Shown piece after piece: positions 6,771 through 15,390 of a DNA stretch of 38,828 bases (positions within the stretch are counted from its first letter, which is position 1; each line of letters opens with the position of its first letter). The DNA is from Streptomyces sp. SID3343. Lineage in GTDB: Bacteria > Actinomycetota > Actinomycetes > Streptomycetales > Streptomycetaceae. The translations under genes were made by a program, and so were the position numbers. The DNA lies in contig NZ_WWJX01000216.1 in assembly GCF_009865215.1 (NCBI RefSeq), positions 1 to 38,828 of the forward strand, given 5' to 3'. The notes under the pieces were generated by a model. That model did not search any database, was not told the origin of the DNA, and saw only the letters and a list, made by a program, of their open reading frames with translations.

Positions 6771-9110
6771 TCAGTGCGCGGCCAGTTCGCGCGGCTTGGG
6801 CTCCGTCGCCGTCGCGTCGGTGATCGGCGCGGCCGACGCCACCGAGGCGAAGCGGCGCAGGCGCAGCGAGTTGCCGACCACGAAGACCGACGAGAAGGCC
6901 ATCGCCGCACCGGCGATCATCGGGTTGAGCAGACCGGCCACCGCGAGCGGGATCGCCGCGACGTTGTAGCCGAAGGCCCAGAACAGGTTCGACTTGATCG
7001 TGCGCAGCGTCGACCGCGACAGCCGAATCGCGTCCACCGCCGCCGTCAGATCGCCACGCACCAGGGTCAGGTCGGCCGCCTCGATCGCGGCGTCGGTCCC
7101 CGTACCCATCGCCAACCCCAGGTCGGCGACCGCGAGCGCGGCGGCGTCGTTGACCCCGTCGCCCACCATCGCCACGACCCGTCCCCGGGCCTGCAACGCC
7201 TTGACCGCGTCGACCTTGCCCTGCGGCAGCACACCCGCGATGACCTCGTCGATGCCGACCTTGGCCGCCACCGCCCGCGCCGCCCGCTCGTTGTCCCCGG
7301 TCAACAGCACCGGTGTGAGCCCGAGCCCGCGCAGTCCGGCGATGGCCTGTGCCGACGTGGCCTTGATCGTGTCCGACGTGACCAGCACGCCACGCACCTG
7401 TCCGTCCCACGCGACCGCGATCGCGGTACGGCCCGCGCCCTCCGCGTCGTCGAGCGCGGCGAGCAGTTCGGCCGGGAGGTCCAACGCCCAGTCGGCGAGC
7501 AGCGACGGCCGCCCGGCGACGACCGCGTGGCCTTCGACGATGCCCTCCACGCCCAGTCCCTCGCGGTTGGTGAAGCTTTCCACCGCGGGCAGCGGGCCGA
7601 AGCGCTCCTGCGCCGCGGCGGCGATCGCCTTGGCGATCGGGTGTTCACTGGCGTGTTCCAGCGCGCCGGCGATGCGCAGCAGTTCGGCGGCGTCACCGCC
7701 GTCGACCGCGACGGTGGCGGCGAGCGACATCCGGCCCGTGGTCACCGTGCCGGTCTTGTCCAGCACGACGGTGTCCACGCGACGGGTGGATTCGAGCACC
7801 TCGGGGCCCTTGATCAGCACACCGAGCTGCGCGCCGCGACCGGTACCGACCAGCAACGCGACGGGCGTGGCCAGCCCCAGGGCGCACGGGCAGGCGATGA
7901 CCAGGACGGACACCGCGGCGGTGAACGCCGTCTCGACACCGGAGCCCGCGCCGATCCAGAACCCGAGGGTGGCGACCGCGAGCGCGATCACGACCGGCAC
8001 GAACACGCCCGACACCCGGTCGGCGAGGCGTTGCACCTCGGCCTTGCCGGTCTGCGCGTCGGAGACCAGCCGGGCCATCTGCGCGAGCTGGGTGTCGGAG
8101 CCGACCCGGGTCGCGCGCACCACCAGGCGACCGCCCGCGTTCAGCGTCGCCCCGGTGACCTCGTCGCCCGGGCCGACCTCCACCGGTACCGACTCGCCGG
8201 TGAGCATCGAGGCGTCCACGGCGGAGGAACCCTCGGTGACCACGCCGTCGGTGGCGATCTTCTCGCCGGGCCGGACCACGAACCGGGTGCCCACGCTCAG
8301 CTGCCCGACCGGGACGCGCTCCTCGCGCCCGTCCTCGCGCAGCACCGACACGTCGCGCACGCCCAGTTCGAGCAGGGCCTTGAGGGCGGCCCCGGCCTTG
8401 CGCTTGGACTTGGCCTCGAAGTAACGACCGGCGAGCAGGAACATGATCACCCCGGAGGCGGCCTCCAGGTAGATCTCCGCGTGTCCGCCGGTGCCGGCGG
8501 TGAACGAGAACTCCATCTTCATGCCGGGCTCGCCCGCGCCGCCGACGAACAGGGCGTACAGCGACCAGCCGAACGCCGCCAGCGTGCCCAGCGACACGAG
8601 CGTGTCCATCGTCGCGGTGCCGTGCCGGACGTTCTTGGCGGCGACCCGGTGGAACGGCCACCCGCCCCACACCACGACCGGCGCGGCGAGCATGAGCACG
8701 GCCCACTGCCAAAAGCGGAACTGAAGAGCGGGGATCATCGACAGCGCGATCACCGGGATGGTCAGCACGGTGCTGAACACGAGCCGCTCCCGCAGCGACC
8801 GCAGCGCGCCGTCGGGTTCGTCGGGCGGTTCCTCCGCCGGATCGGGCCCGGCGTCCGTCTTCTCGTGGATCGGCTTCGCGGTGTATCCCGCGGCCTCGAC
8901 GGCCGCGACCAGTTCGTCGGTGTCGATACCGGCCGGGTGGTGCACCGTGGCCTTCTCCAGGGCGAAGTTCACCGTCGCCCGCACACCGTCGAGCTTGTTC
9001 AGTTTGCGTTCGATGCGGTTGGCGCACGAGGAGCACGTCATGCCCCCGAGTTCGAGTTCGATTCGGGTTGACGCGTCCGTGGCCGCGGCCTGCGGGGTGT
9101 CGGCGCTCAT
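6771..9110 (-). CDS. copA: Copper-exporting P1B-type ATPase
   Basis: A 779-residue heavy-metal ATPase that pumps Cu(I) out of the cell. An N-terminal HMA domain carries the metal-binding GGMTCSSC (Cys26, Cys29). The actuator motif is TGES. The intramembrane metal site is C407-P408-C409 (ACPCALG), the mark of Cu(I)/Ag(I) transport. Asp451 in DKTGT is the phosphorylated residue. SEHPIAKA gives the nucleotide-domain HP pair, and [11 protein letters not shown] the hinge. Eight membrane segments fit the length. The ATG at 9110 has AGGAGC 5 bp upstream. It lies downstream of copZ on the same strand, with its own palindromic operator at 9136-9158, so it can be transcribed alone or with copZ. Confidence 0.96.
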   Translation of the reverse strand: MSADTPQAAATDASTRIELELGGMTCSSCANRIERKLNKLDGVRATVNFALEKATVHHPAGIDTDELVAAVEAAGYTAKPIHEKTDAGPDPAEEPPDEPDGALRSLRERLVFSTVLTIPVIALSMIPALQFRFWQWAVLMLAAPVVVWGGWPFHRVAAKNVRHGTATMDTLVSLGTLAAFGWSLYALFVGGAGEPGMKMEFSFTAGTGGHAEIYLEAASGVIMFLLAGRYFEAKSKRKAGAALKALLELGVRDVSVLREDGREERVPVGQLSVGTRFVVRPGEKIATDGVVTEGSSAVDASMLTGESVPVEVGPGDEVTGATLNAGGRLVVRATRVGSDTQLAQMARLVSDAQTGKAEVQRLADRVSGVFVPVVIALAVATLGFWIGAGSGVETAFTAAVSVLVIACPCALGLATPVALLVGTGRGAQLGVLIKGPEVLESTRRVDTVVLDKTGTVTTGRMSLAATVAVDGGDAAELLRIAGALEHASEHPIAKAIAAAAQERFGPLPAVESFTNREGLGVEGIVEGHAVVAGRPSLLADWALDLPAELLAALDDAEGAGRTAIAVAWDGQVRGVLVTSDTIKATSAQAIAGLRGLGLTPVLLTGDNERAARAVAAKVGIDEVIAGVLPQGKVDAVKALQARGRVVAMVGDGVNDAAALAVADLGLAMGTGTDAAIEAADLTLVRGDLTAAVDAIRLSRSTLRTIKSNLFWAFGYNVAAIPLAVAGLLNPMIAGAAMAFSSVFVVGNSLRLRRFASVASAAPITDATATEPKPRELAAH

Positions 9111-9135
9111 GTCTGCTCCTCGGGGTACGCCCCGA

Positions 9136-9158
9136 GTATCCCTACCGGGTAGGGGTAC
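9136..9158 (-). promoter_or_regulatory. CsoR-type operator upstream of copA
   Basis: GTATCCCTACC (9136-9146) and GGTAGGGGTAC (9148-9158) form an 11-bp inverted repeat with one mismatch around a single G. The pattern TA-C-run / G-run-TA is the known signature of the copper-sensing repressor CsoR. On the minus strand a weak -35 (TCTCGG) and -10 (GATACT) flank the site with 17 bp between, so the repressor would sit in the promoter spacer. csoR itself is not in the window. Confidence 0.75.
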
Positions 9159-9193
9159 CGAGACGTCAGGGGTGCGGATCGGGGAAAACCGGC

Positions 9194-9223
9194 GAAGGGG
9201 ACAGCCGGAGAAGGGGACAGCCG
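9194..9223. repeat. Short tandem repeat, 16-bp period
   Basis: GAAGGGGACAGCCG occurs at 9194-9207 and 9210-9223, with a decayed third start (GAAGGG) at about 9226. It lies between the copA operator and the copZ terminator; no function is evident. Confidence 0.6.
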
Positions 9224-9229
9224 ACGAAG

Positions 9230-9262
9230 GGCCGTCCCGCCGGTCGAACCGGCAGGACGGCC
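9230..9262 (-). terminator. Hairpin terminator after copZ
   Basis: Arms 9230-9243 and 9249-9262 pair over 14 positions with one C/A mismatch and a 5-nt TCGAA loop, directly downstream of the copZ stop on the minus strand. It may attenuate read-through into copA. Confidence 0.75.
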
Positions 9263-9267
9263 GAGGC

Positions 9268-9477
9268 TCACGCCTCGACGACCTGGTAGCCGGCCTCGAC
9301 GACCGCCGCGCGCACCGCGTCGGCGCTCACCGGCTGCGCCGAGGTCACGGTCACCAGGCCGGAGGCGAGTTCGACCTTGACGTCGGTCACGCCCGCCACC
9401 TCGGAGACCTCCTCGGTGACGGAGGACACGCAGTGGCCGCAGGTCATCCCGCTGACGGTGAAGGTGGCGGTGCTCAT
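9268..9477 (-). CDS. copZ: Copper chaperone (HMA domain protein)
   Basis: A 69-residue single-domain protein with the GMTCGHC metal-binding loop (Cys12 and Cys15), the compact beta-alpha-beta-beta-alpha-beta fold length of CopZ, and the conserved aliphatic pattern ending in VVEAGYQV. CopZ binds Cu(I) in the cytoplasm and passes it to CopA and to the regulator CsoR. It starts at ATG 9477 with AGAGGACC upstream. Its promoter contains a near-ideal CsoR operator, and copA follows 157 bp downstream with a hairpin between. Confidence 0.95.
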   Translation of the reverse strand: MSTATFTVSGMTCGHCVSSVTEEVSEVAGVTDVKVELASGLVTVTSAQPVSADAVRAAVVEAGYQVVEA

Positions 9478-9528
9478 GACAGTGGTCCTCTCGTCGTCAC
9501 TGGGGTCGCGCTCGGCCCCACAACGACG

Positions 9529-9557
9529 AATTTATACCCCTAGGGGGTATCAGGCAA
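9529..9557 (-). promoter_or_regulatory. copZ promoter with embedded CsoR operator
   Basis: On the minus strand the -35 TTGCCT (9552-9557) and -10 TAAATT (9529-9534) are 17 bp apart. The operator ATACCCC-TAG-GGGGTAT (9534-9550, perfect 7-bp arms) fills the spacer. Repressor binding there would block RNA polymerase; copper would release CsoR. The -10 lies 52 bp before the copZ start. Confidence 0.82.
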
Positions 9558-9626
9558 GCCACCGAGCCGACTCGTCGAAAGAAAGCCGACCCCACCCCGC
9601 TCGACCACCGGCCGCCCCGATCCCGC

Positions 9627-10619
9627 TCAGTCCGACCTGCGCACCGACCGTACGGGCTCGTGCACCGGCCGCCCCACCCGGAACACCGCGAGCGGCCGCG
9701 CCCCCACCATGCCCGCCAACCGCTGCGCGGTCAGGTCGCAGTCGATCACCTGACTCAACGGATGGGTCGCGTATCCGTGGCGGGCCAACGTCGACCAACA
9801 CCGAAACAGCCCACGCCCGTGCTCCAACACCTCCGCCGCCGAAGGCACAGCCGACCCCGCACCCGCACCCGCCGTCAACACCACCACCGTCCCGTCGTAA
9901 CGCAGCACCCCACGCGACGAAGCCGCCAACGCCCGCGCCAACCCCACCGGCCGCAACACCCGATACGCCGCCGGCCGCAACACCGCGTCCAACACCCGCC
10001 CCTCGACCCGGGACAGCCCCAGCGCCTCCCCGGTCAGCCCGTCCGCCCGCAGTCCCCGATCCCCGCGCAGCCGCAGCCACTGCCGCAACTCGGCCACGAC
10101 CTCGCCGTCGCCGAACAACCACCGATCGGCCTGATCCAGCAACGGCGCGACCGCCCGCGTCCCCCCACGCCACAACCCGCCCACCCCACCGAGCGCCGCC
10201 GCGGCCCCCGCGAACACCTCCGCCGGCAGTTCCCCCGGCACATACGCCCCGCGCGCACTGCGCCGCCCCCGCAGATCCGCCGCCGTGAACGCCGTGGGGT
10301 AACACGCGCCCGTCGGCACGAACCGCACCACCACCCGCCGCTCGACGTCCCACACCGGCTCGACCCGCAACGGCACCCCCAACGCCGCGGACGCGATCAG
10401 ATACGCCTCCACGAACGCCCCGAGCCCCAGGAACAGATCCCGCCGGGTCGGATCCCCCACCGGAAGTTCCCGCTCGGCATGCCACCCCAGCTCGTACTCC
10501 CCGGTGCCCACCGGGCGCACCCTCCAGGGCTGAGTGTTGTGCGCGCTCGGCGCCCGACCGGCCAGCCGCAGCAGCGCGTCGCCCTCGGCCCGCGCGTCCC
10601 GGATCCGCTCGGCACTCAC
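9627..10619 (-). CDS. Acg-like nitroreductase family protein
   Basis: A 330-residue protein, last of a four-gene overlapping operon. The N-terminal motif LAGRAPSAHNTQPWRVR matches the FMN-contacting SxHNxQPW signature of the Acg (Rv2032) nitroreductase family, and the length (Acg is about 330) agrees. The rest shows the two-domain pattern: RRDLFLGLGAFVEAY near residue 60 and the C-terminal YATHPLSQVIDC...ARPLAVFRVGRP. Acg itself holds FMN but is a poor nitroreductase, so redox activity here is uncertain. The start is GTG 10619, overlapping the upstream stop as GTGA, which implies coupled translation. The frame is open far upstream, but that segment is antisense-like to the preceding genes and was excluded. 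Confidence 0.85.
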   Translation of the reverse strand: MSAERIRDARAEGDALLRLAGRAPSAHNTQPWRVRPVGTGEYELGWHAERELPVGDPTRRDLFLGLGAFVEAYLIASAALGVPLRVEPVWDVERRVVVRFVPTGACYPTAFTAADLRGRRSARGAYVPGELPAEVFAGAAAALGGVGGLWRGGTRAVAPLLDQADRWLFGDGEVVAELRQWLRLRGDRGLRADGLTGEALGLSRVEGRVLDAVLRPAAYRVLRPVGLARALAASSRGVLRYDGTVVVLTAGAGAGSAVPSAAEVLEHGRGLFRCWSTLARHGYATHPLSQVIDCDLTAQRLAGMVGARPLAVFRVGRPVHEPVRSVRRSD

Positions 10620-11728
10620 GAGCGTTTCCCCACCGCTCGGGCGTAGAACGTGTGCCCGTGCAGTTCCCGCCCGCCGATCCGGCGATACTGCGCCGCCGAC
10701 GCCTTGTTGCCGTCCTCGACCCACGTACTGCGCAGCGCGTGGTAGCCGCCGGCCCGCAGGGCCCGATACTGCTCGCGTGCGAGCAACGTGAGATAGCCCC
10801 GCCCCTGGGCATGCGGCACCGTCCCCTTGATGATCAACACCGCCTCGCGCCGATATCGGCTCCGGCCGGCGAGCAGCCGAAGCTGATTGCCCACGTGCAG
10901 GTCGCCGCCGATCCGGATGAGGAAGTCCGAGACGTCCGGCACCGCGAGGGTGAACGCGATCGGCTCGCCCGCCCGTTCCAGCCACAGCAGCAACGACTCG
11001 TCCAGCAGATGCGCGAGCCCGTCCGTCTGCGCGCGCAGTTCGTCGAGCTCGATCGGCGTGTAGTAGCCCAGTCGGGTGAAGCTCGCGTTGAGCATCCGGT
11101 GCAGGATCGGCAGTTGCTCGGCCAGGCGCCGCCGCGACCCGCGCCTGATCACCAACCGTTCGGCCGCGATCCGCGCGTCGTCGAAGACGTAGGTCGCGTC
11201 CGGATCGTCGGTGCGCTCGTCCAGGTTCGGGCAGATCCACGTCGATGCCGAGAACCGCCGTGCGAAGCCCGCGCGTTCGTACGTCTCCGGGTAGCGCGCG
11301 GGGTTCCACGCCGAATCCACGAAGCCGCGCTCCGCGAATCCCGACGTGATCACCCCGCCGGTCTGGTTCGGCAGCAACGCGACCGGCCCGAACAGCCGTT
11401 GGCGCCCCGCCGCCGCGGCCCGGCGGTGCATCAGATCCACCAGCGTCTCGAACACCGCGACGTCGTCGGCGAACTCGGTGAGCCCGAACAACTGGTGGCG
11501 CCCGTTCAGCTTCGCGTCGAACCGATCGTCGGTGTGCAGGCAGGTCCGGCCCACCGCCCGCCCCGCCCCGTCGCGCACGACGTACAACTCGACCCCGGCC
11601 CGCGACCACCGTCGAATCTGTCCCCGAAGCACGGGCACGTAGCGCTCCTTCGGGTGCAGCCGCAGCGGCAGGGCGCAGAAGTCGCGCAGCCCGCGCCGGG
11701 ACGTCACCCGCTCCACGGTGAGCGTCAC
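10616..11728 (-). CDS. GNAT-like acyltransferase, 370 residues
   Basis: A 370-residue soluble protein in the middle of the operon. The C-terminal half resembles the GNAT fold: a motif-A-like QGRGYLTLLARE followed by YRALRAGGYHALRSTWVEDGNKASAAQYRRIGGRELHGHTFYAR, where the Glu-x-x-Asn-xx-Ser/Ala element is typical of acetyltransferases. The N-terminal half has LFGPVALLPNQTGG and WNPARYPETYERAGF, seen in large uncharacterised GNAT-like proteins. It probably transfers an acyl group, possibly the one activated by the ligase encoded first in the operon; this is inference from neighbourhood. GTG 11728 overlaps the upstream stop as GTGA. Confidence 0.65.
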   Translation of the reverse strand: MTLTVERVTSRRGLRDFCALPLRLHPKERYVPVLRGQIRRWSRAGVELYVVRDGAGRAVGRTCLHTDDRFDAKLNGRHQLFGLTEFADDVAVFETLVDLMHRRAAAAGRQRLFGPVALLPNQTGGVITSGFAERGFVDSAWNPARYPETYERAGFARRFSASTWICPNLDERTDDPDATYVFDDARIAAERLVIRRGSRRRLAEQLPILHRMLNASFTRLGYYTPIELDELRAQTDGLAHLLDESLLLWLERAGEPIAFTLAVPDVSDFLIRIGGDLHVGNQLRLLAGRSRYRREAVLIIKGTVPHAQGRGYLTLLAREQYRALRAGGYHALRSTWVEDGNKASAAQYRRIGGRELHGHTFYARAVGKRS

Positions 11729-12180
11729 GACTTCGCCTTCCGGTGCACGCGGGCCCCGGCGCGCTCGTCCCCGATCGGGGTGAACTCCTCGATGTGCGCC
11801 ATCGTGTCGTCCTCGGCCCGCCAGGCACCGTTGCTGTAGCCGCCCGGCTGCGCGTCGAAGAGCCGGATGAAGCCGGCCGTGCCGTTTCTGTCGCCGTGGT
11901 CGGTCATCCAGCACATCAGGTCGCGGTGCGCCTTCGAGCGGGCGAAGCGCAGCAGCGCGTCGCGGTCCGCGAACACCGCGATCGTGCCGAGCGTGAACGG
12001 CCCCTGACGGTAGACCTTGTGCCAGCGGTAGCCGTCCATGCGCTTCATCGTCCGCACCATCGCCAGCCACGGGCGCGCGAGCGAGATCAGCGAGCGCAGA
12101 CCGCTGTAGCGGGTGGCCCCGATGAACATCGCCTCGCCTCGCGCCTGCGGCGGCGCCGCCGAGAAGTCGGTGGTCCTCAT
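11725..12180 (-). CDS. Small ferredoxin-like alpha/beta-barrel protein (monooxygenase-like), function unknown
   Basis: A 151-residue protein with GATRYSGLRSLISLARPWLAMVRTMKRMDGY and FTLGTIAVFADRDALLRFARSKAHRDLM. This alternation of an Arg-rich helix, a G-Y strand, a Trp/His strand and an F-A-x-x-x-x-H helix looks like the dimeric alpha+beta barrel used by small monooxygenase-like and DUF3291-type proteins. I do not recognise a specific family and no cofactor ligand is obvious. It overlaps the ligase gene by ATGA (12177-12180) and the GNAT gene by GTGA (11725-11728), so it is made stoichiometrically with them. Confidence 0.6.
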   Translation of the reverse strand: MRTTDFSAAPPQARGEAMFIGATRYSGLRSLISLARPWLAMVRTMKRMDGYRWHKVYRQGPFTLGTIAVFADRDALLRFARSKAHRDLMCWMTDHGDRNGTAGFIRLFDAQPGGYSNGAWRAEDDTMAHIEEFTPIGDERAGARVHRKAKS

Positions 12181-13718
12181 CGCCGCCCCTCCACCAGGTA
12201 GACGTTCTTGATCTTCGTGGTGCCCCGCAGGAACGGCCCGGTCGCGAAGTCGTGCACGAGCACCCGCACGTCGGCCGCCGTCGGATCCTCCACGAGCGAC
12301 TGCGCGAAGTCGCGGCTCACCCGGGCGAGATGCCGCACCACACCCTCGCGGCACACCCGGGCGAGCTTTTCCCGATCCGCGTCGTCGAGCGAACTGCCGT
12401 CCCTGAGCTGGAGGTTGACCACCGGCCTGCTTTCGAGATCGGCGTATTCGTCCACGGTCAGGCAGAACCCCTCCAGGTCCGCCGCCATCGGGTTGTCCTG
12501 GTACAGGCCGTACTCGACGTCCTGTGGATAGATGTTGGCGCCCATGTACGAGACCGTGCTGTCCTTGCGCCCGAACAACAGCAGCAGCGGCAACCGCATC
12601 CCCTCGGCCCGCGCGGCCGCCTCCCACTCGGCCCATGCGGCGGCATCCGGCCGGATCATCTCCTCGACCCGATCGAAGGTCAGCAGCCGGCCCTCGTCGC
12701 CGATGTTGTAGCGCAGCTTGGGGCTCATCACCGCGGTCGAGTTGATCGTGCAGACCACCTCGTCCTCGGCATTGGTCTCCAGGTAGGTCTCCAGCGGGTT
12801 GTACTGGAACACCATCGGCACCCGGCCCTCGTCCGGCCCCAGTACGAGCGTGCGCAGCCGTTCGTCGGTCAGCAGTCGCTTGCGCAGCCACACCGTCGCG
12901 TCGCTCTCGCCGGCCATCCCGATCGTCAGGTCGGAGGCCCCGTAGCCGGAGCGCACCTTGACGAAGCGCTCCTCCAGGTAGTCGCGCAGCGCCTCGGTCA
13001 TCCCCTCCCCGCCGACGAATCCGTACATCGTGTGCCGGTCCCAGTCGAAACCGTCCGCGTCGAGACGATCGCGCAGGTGCTTGAGGAACGGCGGGTAGGC
13101 GGTCACCAGGTAGGTGAAGCGCGGCCCGAAGTGCCGCAGCGTGTCCACGATCTTGTCCAGGTCGGGGCCGGTGTTCTTGACCATCGCCACCCTGGCCATC
13201 GCGATCCCGGTGTTGGTGCCGGTCGCCCACGCGCCCATCGAGTACGCGTTGATCACGAACAGCTTCCGGCGCGGGAAGACCAGCGACGTGTAGCCCGCGA
13301 CGTTGCGGTGCACGGACTTGAGCTCGCGCCGCGACCGCAGCCAGTTGTGCGGGGTGCCCGAGGAGCCCGACGACTCGTCCACGACCGTGCCCGCGACCTG
13401 CAACTCGCCGAGCCAACAGCGGGTGTCCTCGGGATACGCCTTGACGTAGTTCTCCTTGGACGTCTCCGGATACGACCCGAGGTCGAACCAGCGAAAACGC
13501 CACCGGTGCCGGCGCAGGAAGTCCCGGTAGGCGGGCACGTCCAAGGCCGCGAACTGACACGTCATCCACGCGTGTCGGCGGGCGAACGTGTGCATCCACG
13601 GCCGGTAGTGGGTCGCGGTCCATCGCCACACGGCCGGGTGGACGCGATAGAGCTGGTACAGGCCCGTCAGCGCGAAGCCGGCGACGCGCAGCAACCACTG
13701 TCGGATGAATCTCGCCAT
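12177..13718 (-). CDS. CapK/PaaK-like adenylate-forming ligase
   Basis: A 513-residue protein, first gene of the operon. The phosphate-binding motif of adenylate-forming enzymes appears as ESSGSSGTPHNW (about residues 113-124), with a later YGASDL (the Y/F-G-x-x-E/D motif), GDEGRLL (the aspartate that holds the ribose), and GRKDSTVSYMGANIYPQDVE, the hinge and C-terminal entry typical of phenylacetate-CoA ligase and CapK relatives. It should activate a carboxylate with ATP, then pass it to CoA or another acceptor; substrate unknown. The N-terminal 30 residues are hydrophobic/aromatic (LLRVAGFALTGLYQLYRV) and may attach it to membrane. ATG 13718 has GGGGCAG upstream. Transcription probably starts near 13800-13840. 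Confidence 0.8.
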   Translation of the reverse strand: MARFIRQWLLRVAGFALTGLYQLYRVHPAVWRWTATHYRPWMHTFARRHAWMTCQFAALDVPAYRDFLRRHRWRFRWFDLGSYPETSKENYVKAYPEDTRCWLGELQVAGTVVDESSGSSGTPHNWLRSRRELKSVHRNVAGYTSLVFPRRKLFVINAYSMGAWATGTNTGIAMARVAMVKNTGPDLDKIVDTLRHFGPRFTYLVTAYPPFLKHLRDRLDADGFDWDRHTMYGFVGGEGMTEALRDYLEERFVKVRSGYGASDLTIGMAGESDATVWLRKRLLTDERLRTLVLGPDEGRVPMVFQYNPLETYLETNAEDEVVCTINSTAVMSPKLRYNIGDEGRLLTFDRVEEMIRPDAAAWAEWEAAARAEGMRLPLLLLFGRKDSTVSYMGANIYPQDVEYGLYQDNPMAADLEGFCLTVDEYADLESRPVVNLQLRDGSSLDDADREKLARVCREGVVRHLARVSRDFAQSLVEDPTAADVRVLVHDFATGPFLRGTTKIKNVYLVEGRR

Positions 13719-13803
13719 GACCGTCTGCCCCTCAGTCCCGCCGGCCCACCCGGCGCGTGACTCCAGACTGCGGCCGAGCGGATACCGCGGGAATGAGCGC
13801 TGA

Positions 13804-13817
13804 TACTCATACAAGTA
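13804..13817. promoter_or_regulatory. Imperfect palindrome upstream of the ligase operon
   Basis: TACTCATACAAGTA is a 14-bp imperfect palindrome (matching TACT/AGTA ends and central TA), followed by CTCA so that TACTCA also occurs twice 12 bp apart. It lies 86 bp before the ligase start in an AT-richer patch. It could be an operator or activator site; evidence is weak. The rest of 13719-13880 holds nothing else recognisable. Confidence 0.3.
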
Positions 13818-13880
13818 CTCAGAACCACCGGGACTGGGCATCACCCGAGGGCCGGGCCCGAGGATCGACCGAGGCAACGC

Positions 13881-13920
13881 CGAACGGCCCGACACCCCGC
13901 GAGGGGTGTCGGGCCGTTCG
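13881..13920 (-). terminator. Terminator of the rpsF-rplI operon, 18-bp perfect stem
   Basis: Arms 13881-13898 and 13903-13920 are exact complements around a GCGA tetraloop, 20 bp after the rplI stop. It separates the ribosomal operon from the ligase operon transcribed from the same strand. A short direct repeat (GGTGCTTC twice) lies between it and rplI. Confidence 0.92.
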
Positions 13921-13940
13921 GGTGCTTCGGGTGCTTCGGG

Positions 13941-14387
13941 TCAGGCAGGCACGACGTCGAGGTCGAGCGCGGCCGAAACCTCCTGGTGGAGGCGAACCGT
14001 GATGCGGTGCGACCCGACGGTCTTGATCGGCGTACCGATCTCGACACGGCGCTTGTCGATGTCCGGACCGCCGGCGGCCTTGATGGCCGACACGACGTCC
14101 GCGACGGTGACGGAACCGAACAGGCGGCCCGTGTCGCCGGCGCGCGTCTGGAGCGTCACCTTGAGACCCGCGAGCTGACCCTTGACCTCTGCGGCCTGGT
14201 CGAGCGTGCGGATCTCGCGAACCTTGCGGGCGCGACGGATGGCCGCCACGTCCTTCTCTCCGCCGCGGCTCCAGCGAATCGCGTAGCCGCGCGGCACGAG
14301 GTAGTTACGGCCGTAGCCGTCCTTGACCTCGATGATGTCGCCGGGCTCACCGAGACCGGTCACCTCGTGGGTGAGGATGAGCTTCAT
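13941..14387 (-). CDS. rplI: 50S ribosomal protein L9
   Basis: A 148-residue protein of standard L9 length. The N-terminal 23S rRNA-binding domain [36 protein letters not shown] is unmistakable, with the connecting helix ([21 protein letters not shown]) and the C-terminal domain ([31 protein letters not shown]). L9 binds domain V of 23S rRNA and helps reading-frame fidelity. Last gene of the operon, 17 bp after rpsR, with AAAGGGTGA before ATG 14387. Confidence 0.99.
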   Translation of the reverse strand: MKLILTHEVTGLGEPGDIIEVKDGYGRNYLVPRGYAIRWSRGGEKDVAAIRRARKVREIRTLDQAAEVKGQLAGLKVTLQTRAGDTGRLFGSVTVADVVSAIKAAGGPDIDKRRVEIGTPIKTVGSHRITVRLHQEVSAALDLDVVPA

Positions 14388-14404
14388 GACAAGATCACCC
14401 TTTC

Positions 14405-14641
14405 TCAGCGAGCAGTGCTGGTGTACGGCAGCAGCGCCATCTCGCGGCTGTTCTTGACAGCCACGGCGACGTCACGCTGGTGCTGCGTGCAGTTTCCGGT
14501 CACGCGACGAGCGCGGATCTTCCCACGGTCGGAAATGAACTTCCGCAGCAGGTTGGTGTCCTTGTAGTCCACATAGGAGATCTTCTCCTTGCAGAACACG
14601 CAGACCTTCTTCTTAGGCTTGCGCGCAGGCGCCTTCGCCAT
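14405..14641 (-). CDS. rpsR: 30S ribosomal protein S18, zinc-binding (C+) form
   Basis: A 78-residue S18 that pairs with S6 on the platform of the small subunit. It contains CVFC near residue 14 and a later NCTQHQ, giving the four-ligand set of the zinc-containing C+ paralogue. Actinobacteria often carry a second, zinc-free S18 elsewhere under Zur control; this one in the ssb operon is the housekeeping form. Conserved [21 protein letters not shown] and a basic N-terminus are present. ATG 14641 is preceded by GGAGAG. Confidence 0.99.
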   Translation of the reverse strand: MAKAPARKPKKKVCVFCKEKISYVDYKDTNLLRKFISDRGKIRARRVTGNCTQHQRDVAVAVKNSREMALLPYTSTAR

Positions 14642-14705
14642 TGTGCTCTCCAGATCGTTTCAGAAGTCTTCAGCTCGGATCGCGAACCGAACCCTCGGCC
14701 GTGGC

Positions 14706-15314
14706 CTAGAAGGGGGGTTCGTCCGAGTAGCCGCCCGGCGGGGGACCCCAGCCCCCCGCGCCGCCGCCGCCCTGCTGCTGGCCGCCCCCTGCGGGAGTGG
14801 CCCACGGGTCGTCGGCGGGAGCGCCACCGCCCTGCTGGGGACGGCCGCCGTAGCCACCGCCACCCTGCTGTCCGCCGCCTTGTTGGCCGCCGTAACCGCC
14901 GCCGCCCTGCTGCTGACCACCGCCGTAGCCACCCTGACCGCCGCCTCCGCGGCTCGCCTTGGTGACCTTCGCGGTGGCCCACTTCAGGGTCGGGCCGATC
15001 TCGTCGACCTCGAGCTCCACGACCGTGCGCTTCTCGCCCTCTTTGGTCTCGTAGGACCGCTGCTTCAGCCGGCCCTGGACGATGACGCCCGTGCCGCGCT
15101 GGAGGGATTCCGCGACGTTCTCGGCCAGCTGCTTCCAGGCCGAACAGCGAAGGAACAGCGCTTCGCCGTCCTTCCACTCGTTCGTCTGACGGTCGAACGT
15201 GCGCGGCGTGGAGGCCACGGTGAAGTTCGCGACAGCGGCACCGCTGGGCGTGAAGCGCAGTTCCGGGTCGGCAGTCAGGTTTCCGACAACAGTGATGATG
15301 GTCTCGCCTGCCAT
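14706..15314 (-). CDS. ssb: Single-stranded DNA-binding protein
   Basis: A 202-residue SSB. The OB fold fills residues 1-115 ([33 protein letters not shown] ... [28 protein letters not shown]). A roughly 80-residue Gly/Gln linker with repeated [14 protein letters not shown] units follows, ending in the acidic tip DEPPF that recruits partner proteins. It coats single-stranded DNA during replication and repair. It lies between rpsF and rpsR, the common arrangement. ATG 15314 follows GAAGGGG at 5 bp. Confidence 0.99.
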   Translation of the reverse strand: MAGETIITVVGNLTADPELRFTPSGAAVANFTVASTPRTFDRQTNEWKDGEALFLRCSAWKQLAENVAESLQRGTGVIVQGRLKQRSYETKEGEKRTVVELEVDEIGPTLKWATAKVTKASRGGGGQGGYGGGQQQGGGGYGGQQGGGQQGGGGYGGRPQQGGGAPADDPWATPAGGGQQQGGGGAGGWGPPPGGYSDEPPF

Positions 15315-15390
15315 GCTGACCCCTTCGCTGATTTCAGCGCAGTGCTGCGTTTCGACGTGCGGTGCGGTTGGTGGTGCGCGCGAGCTCGGA

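Noticed and set aside
9627-11828. Apparent fusion protein of about 730 residues extending the nitroreductase frame upstream
   Set aside because: The upstream part is an out-of-frame reading of the GNAT-like gene. The GTG at 10619 with its GTGA overlap explains the gene without a fusion.
14706-14950. Gly/Gln repeat region of ssb as an independent repeat element or frameshift
   Set aside because: It is the normal disordered linker of SSB, followed in frame by the acidic DEPPF tip.
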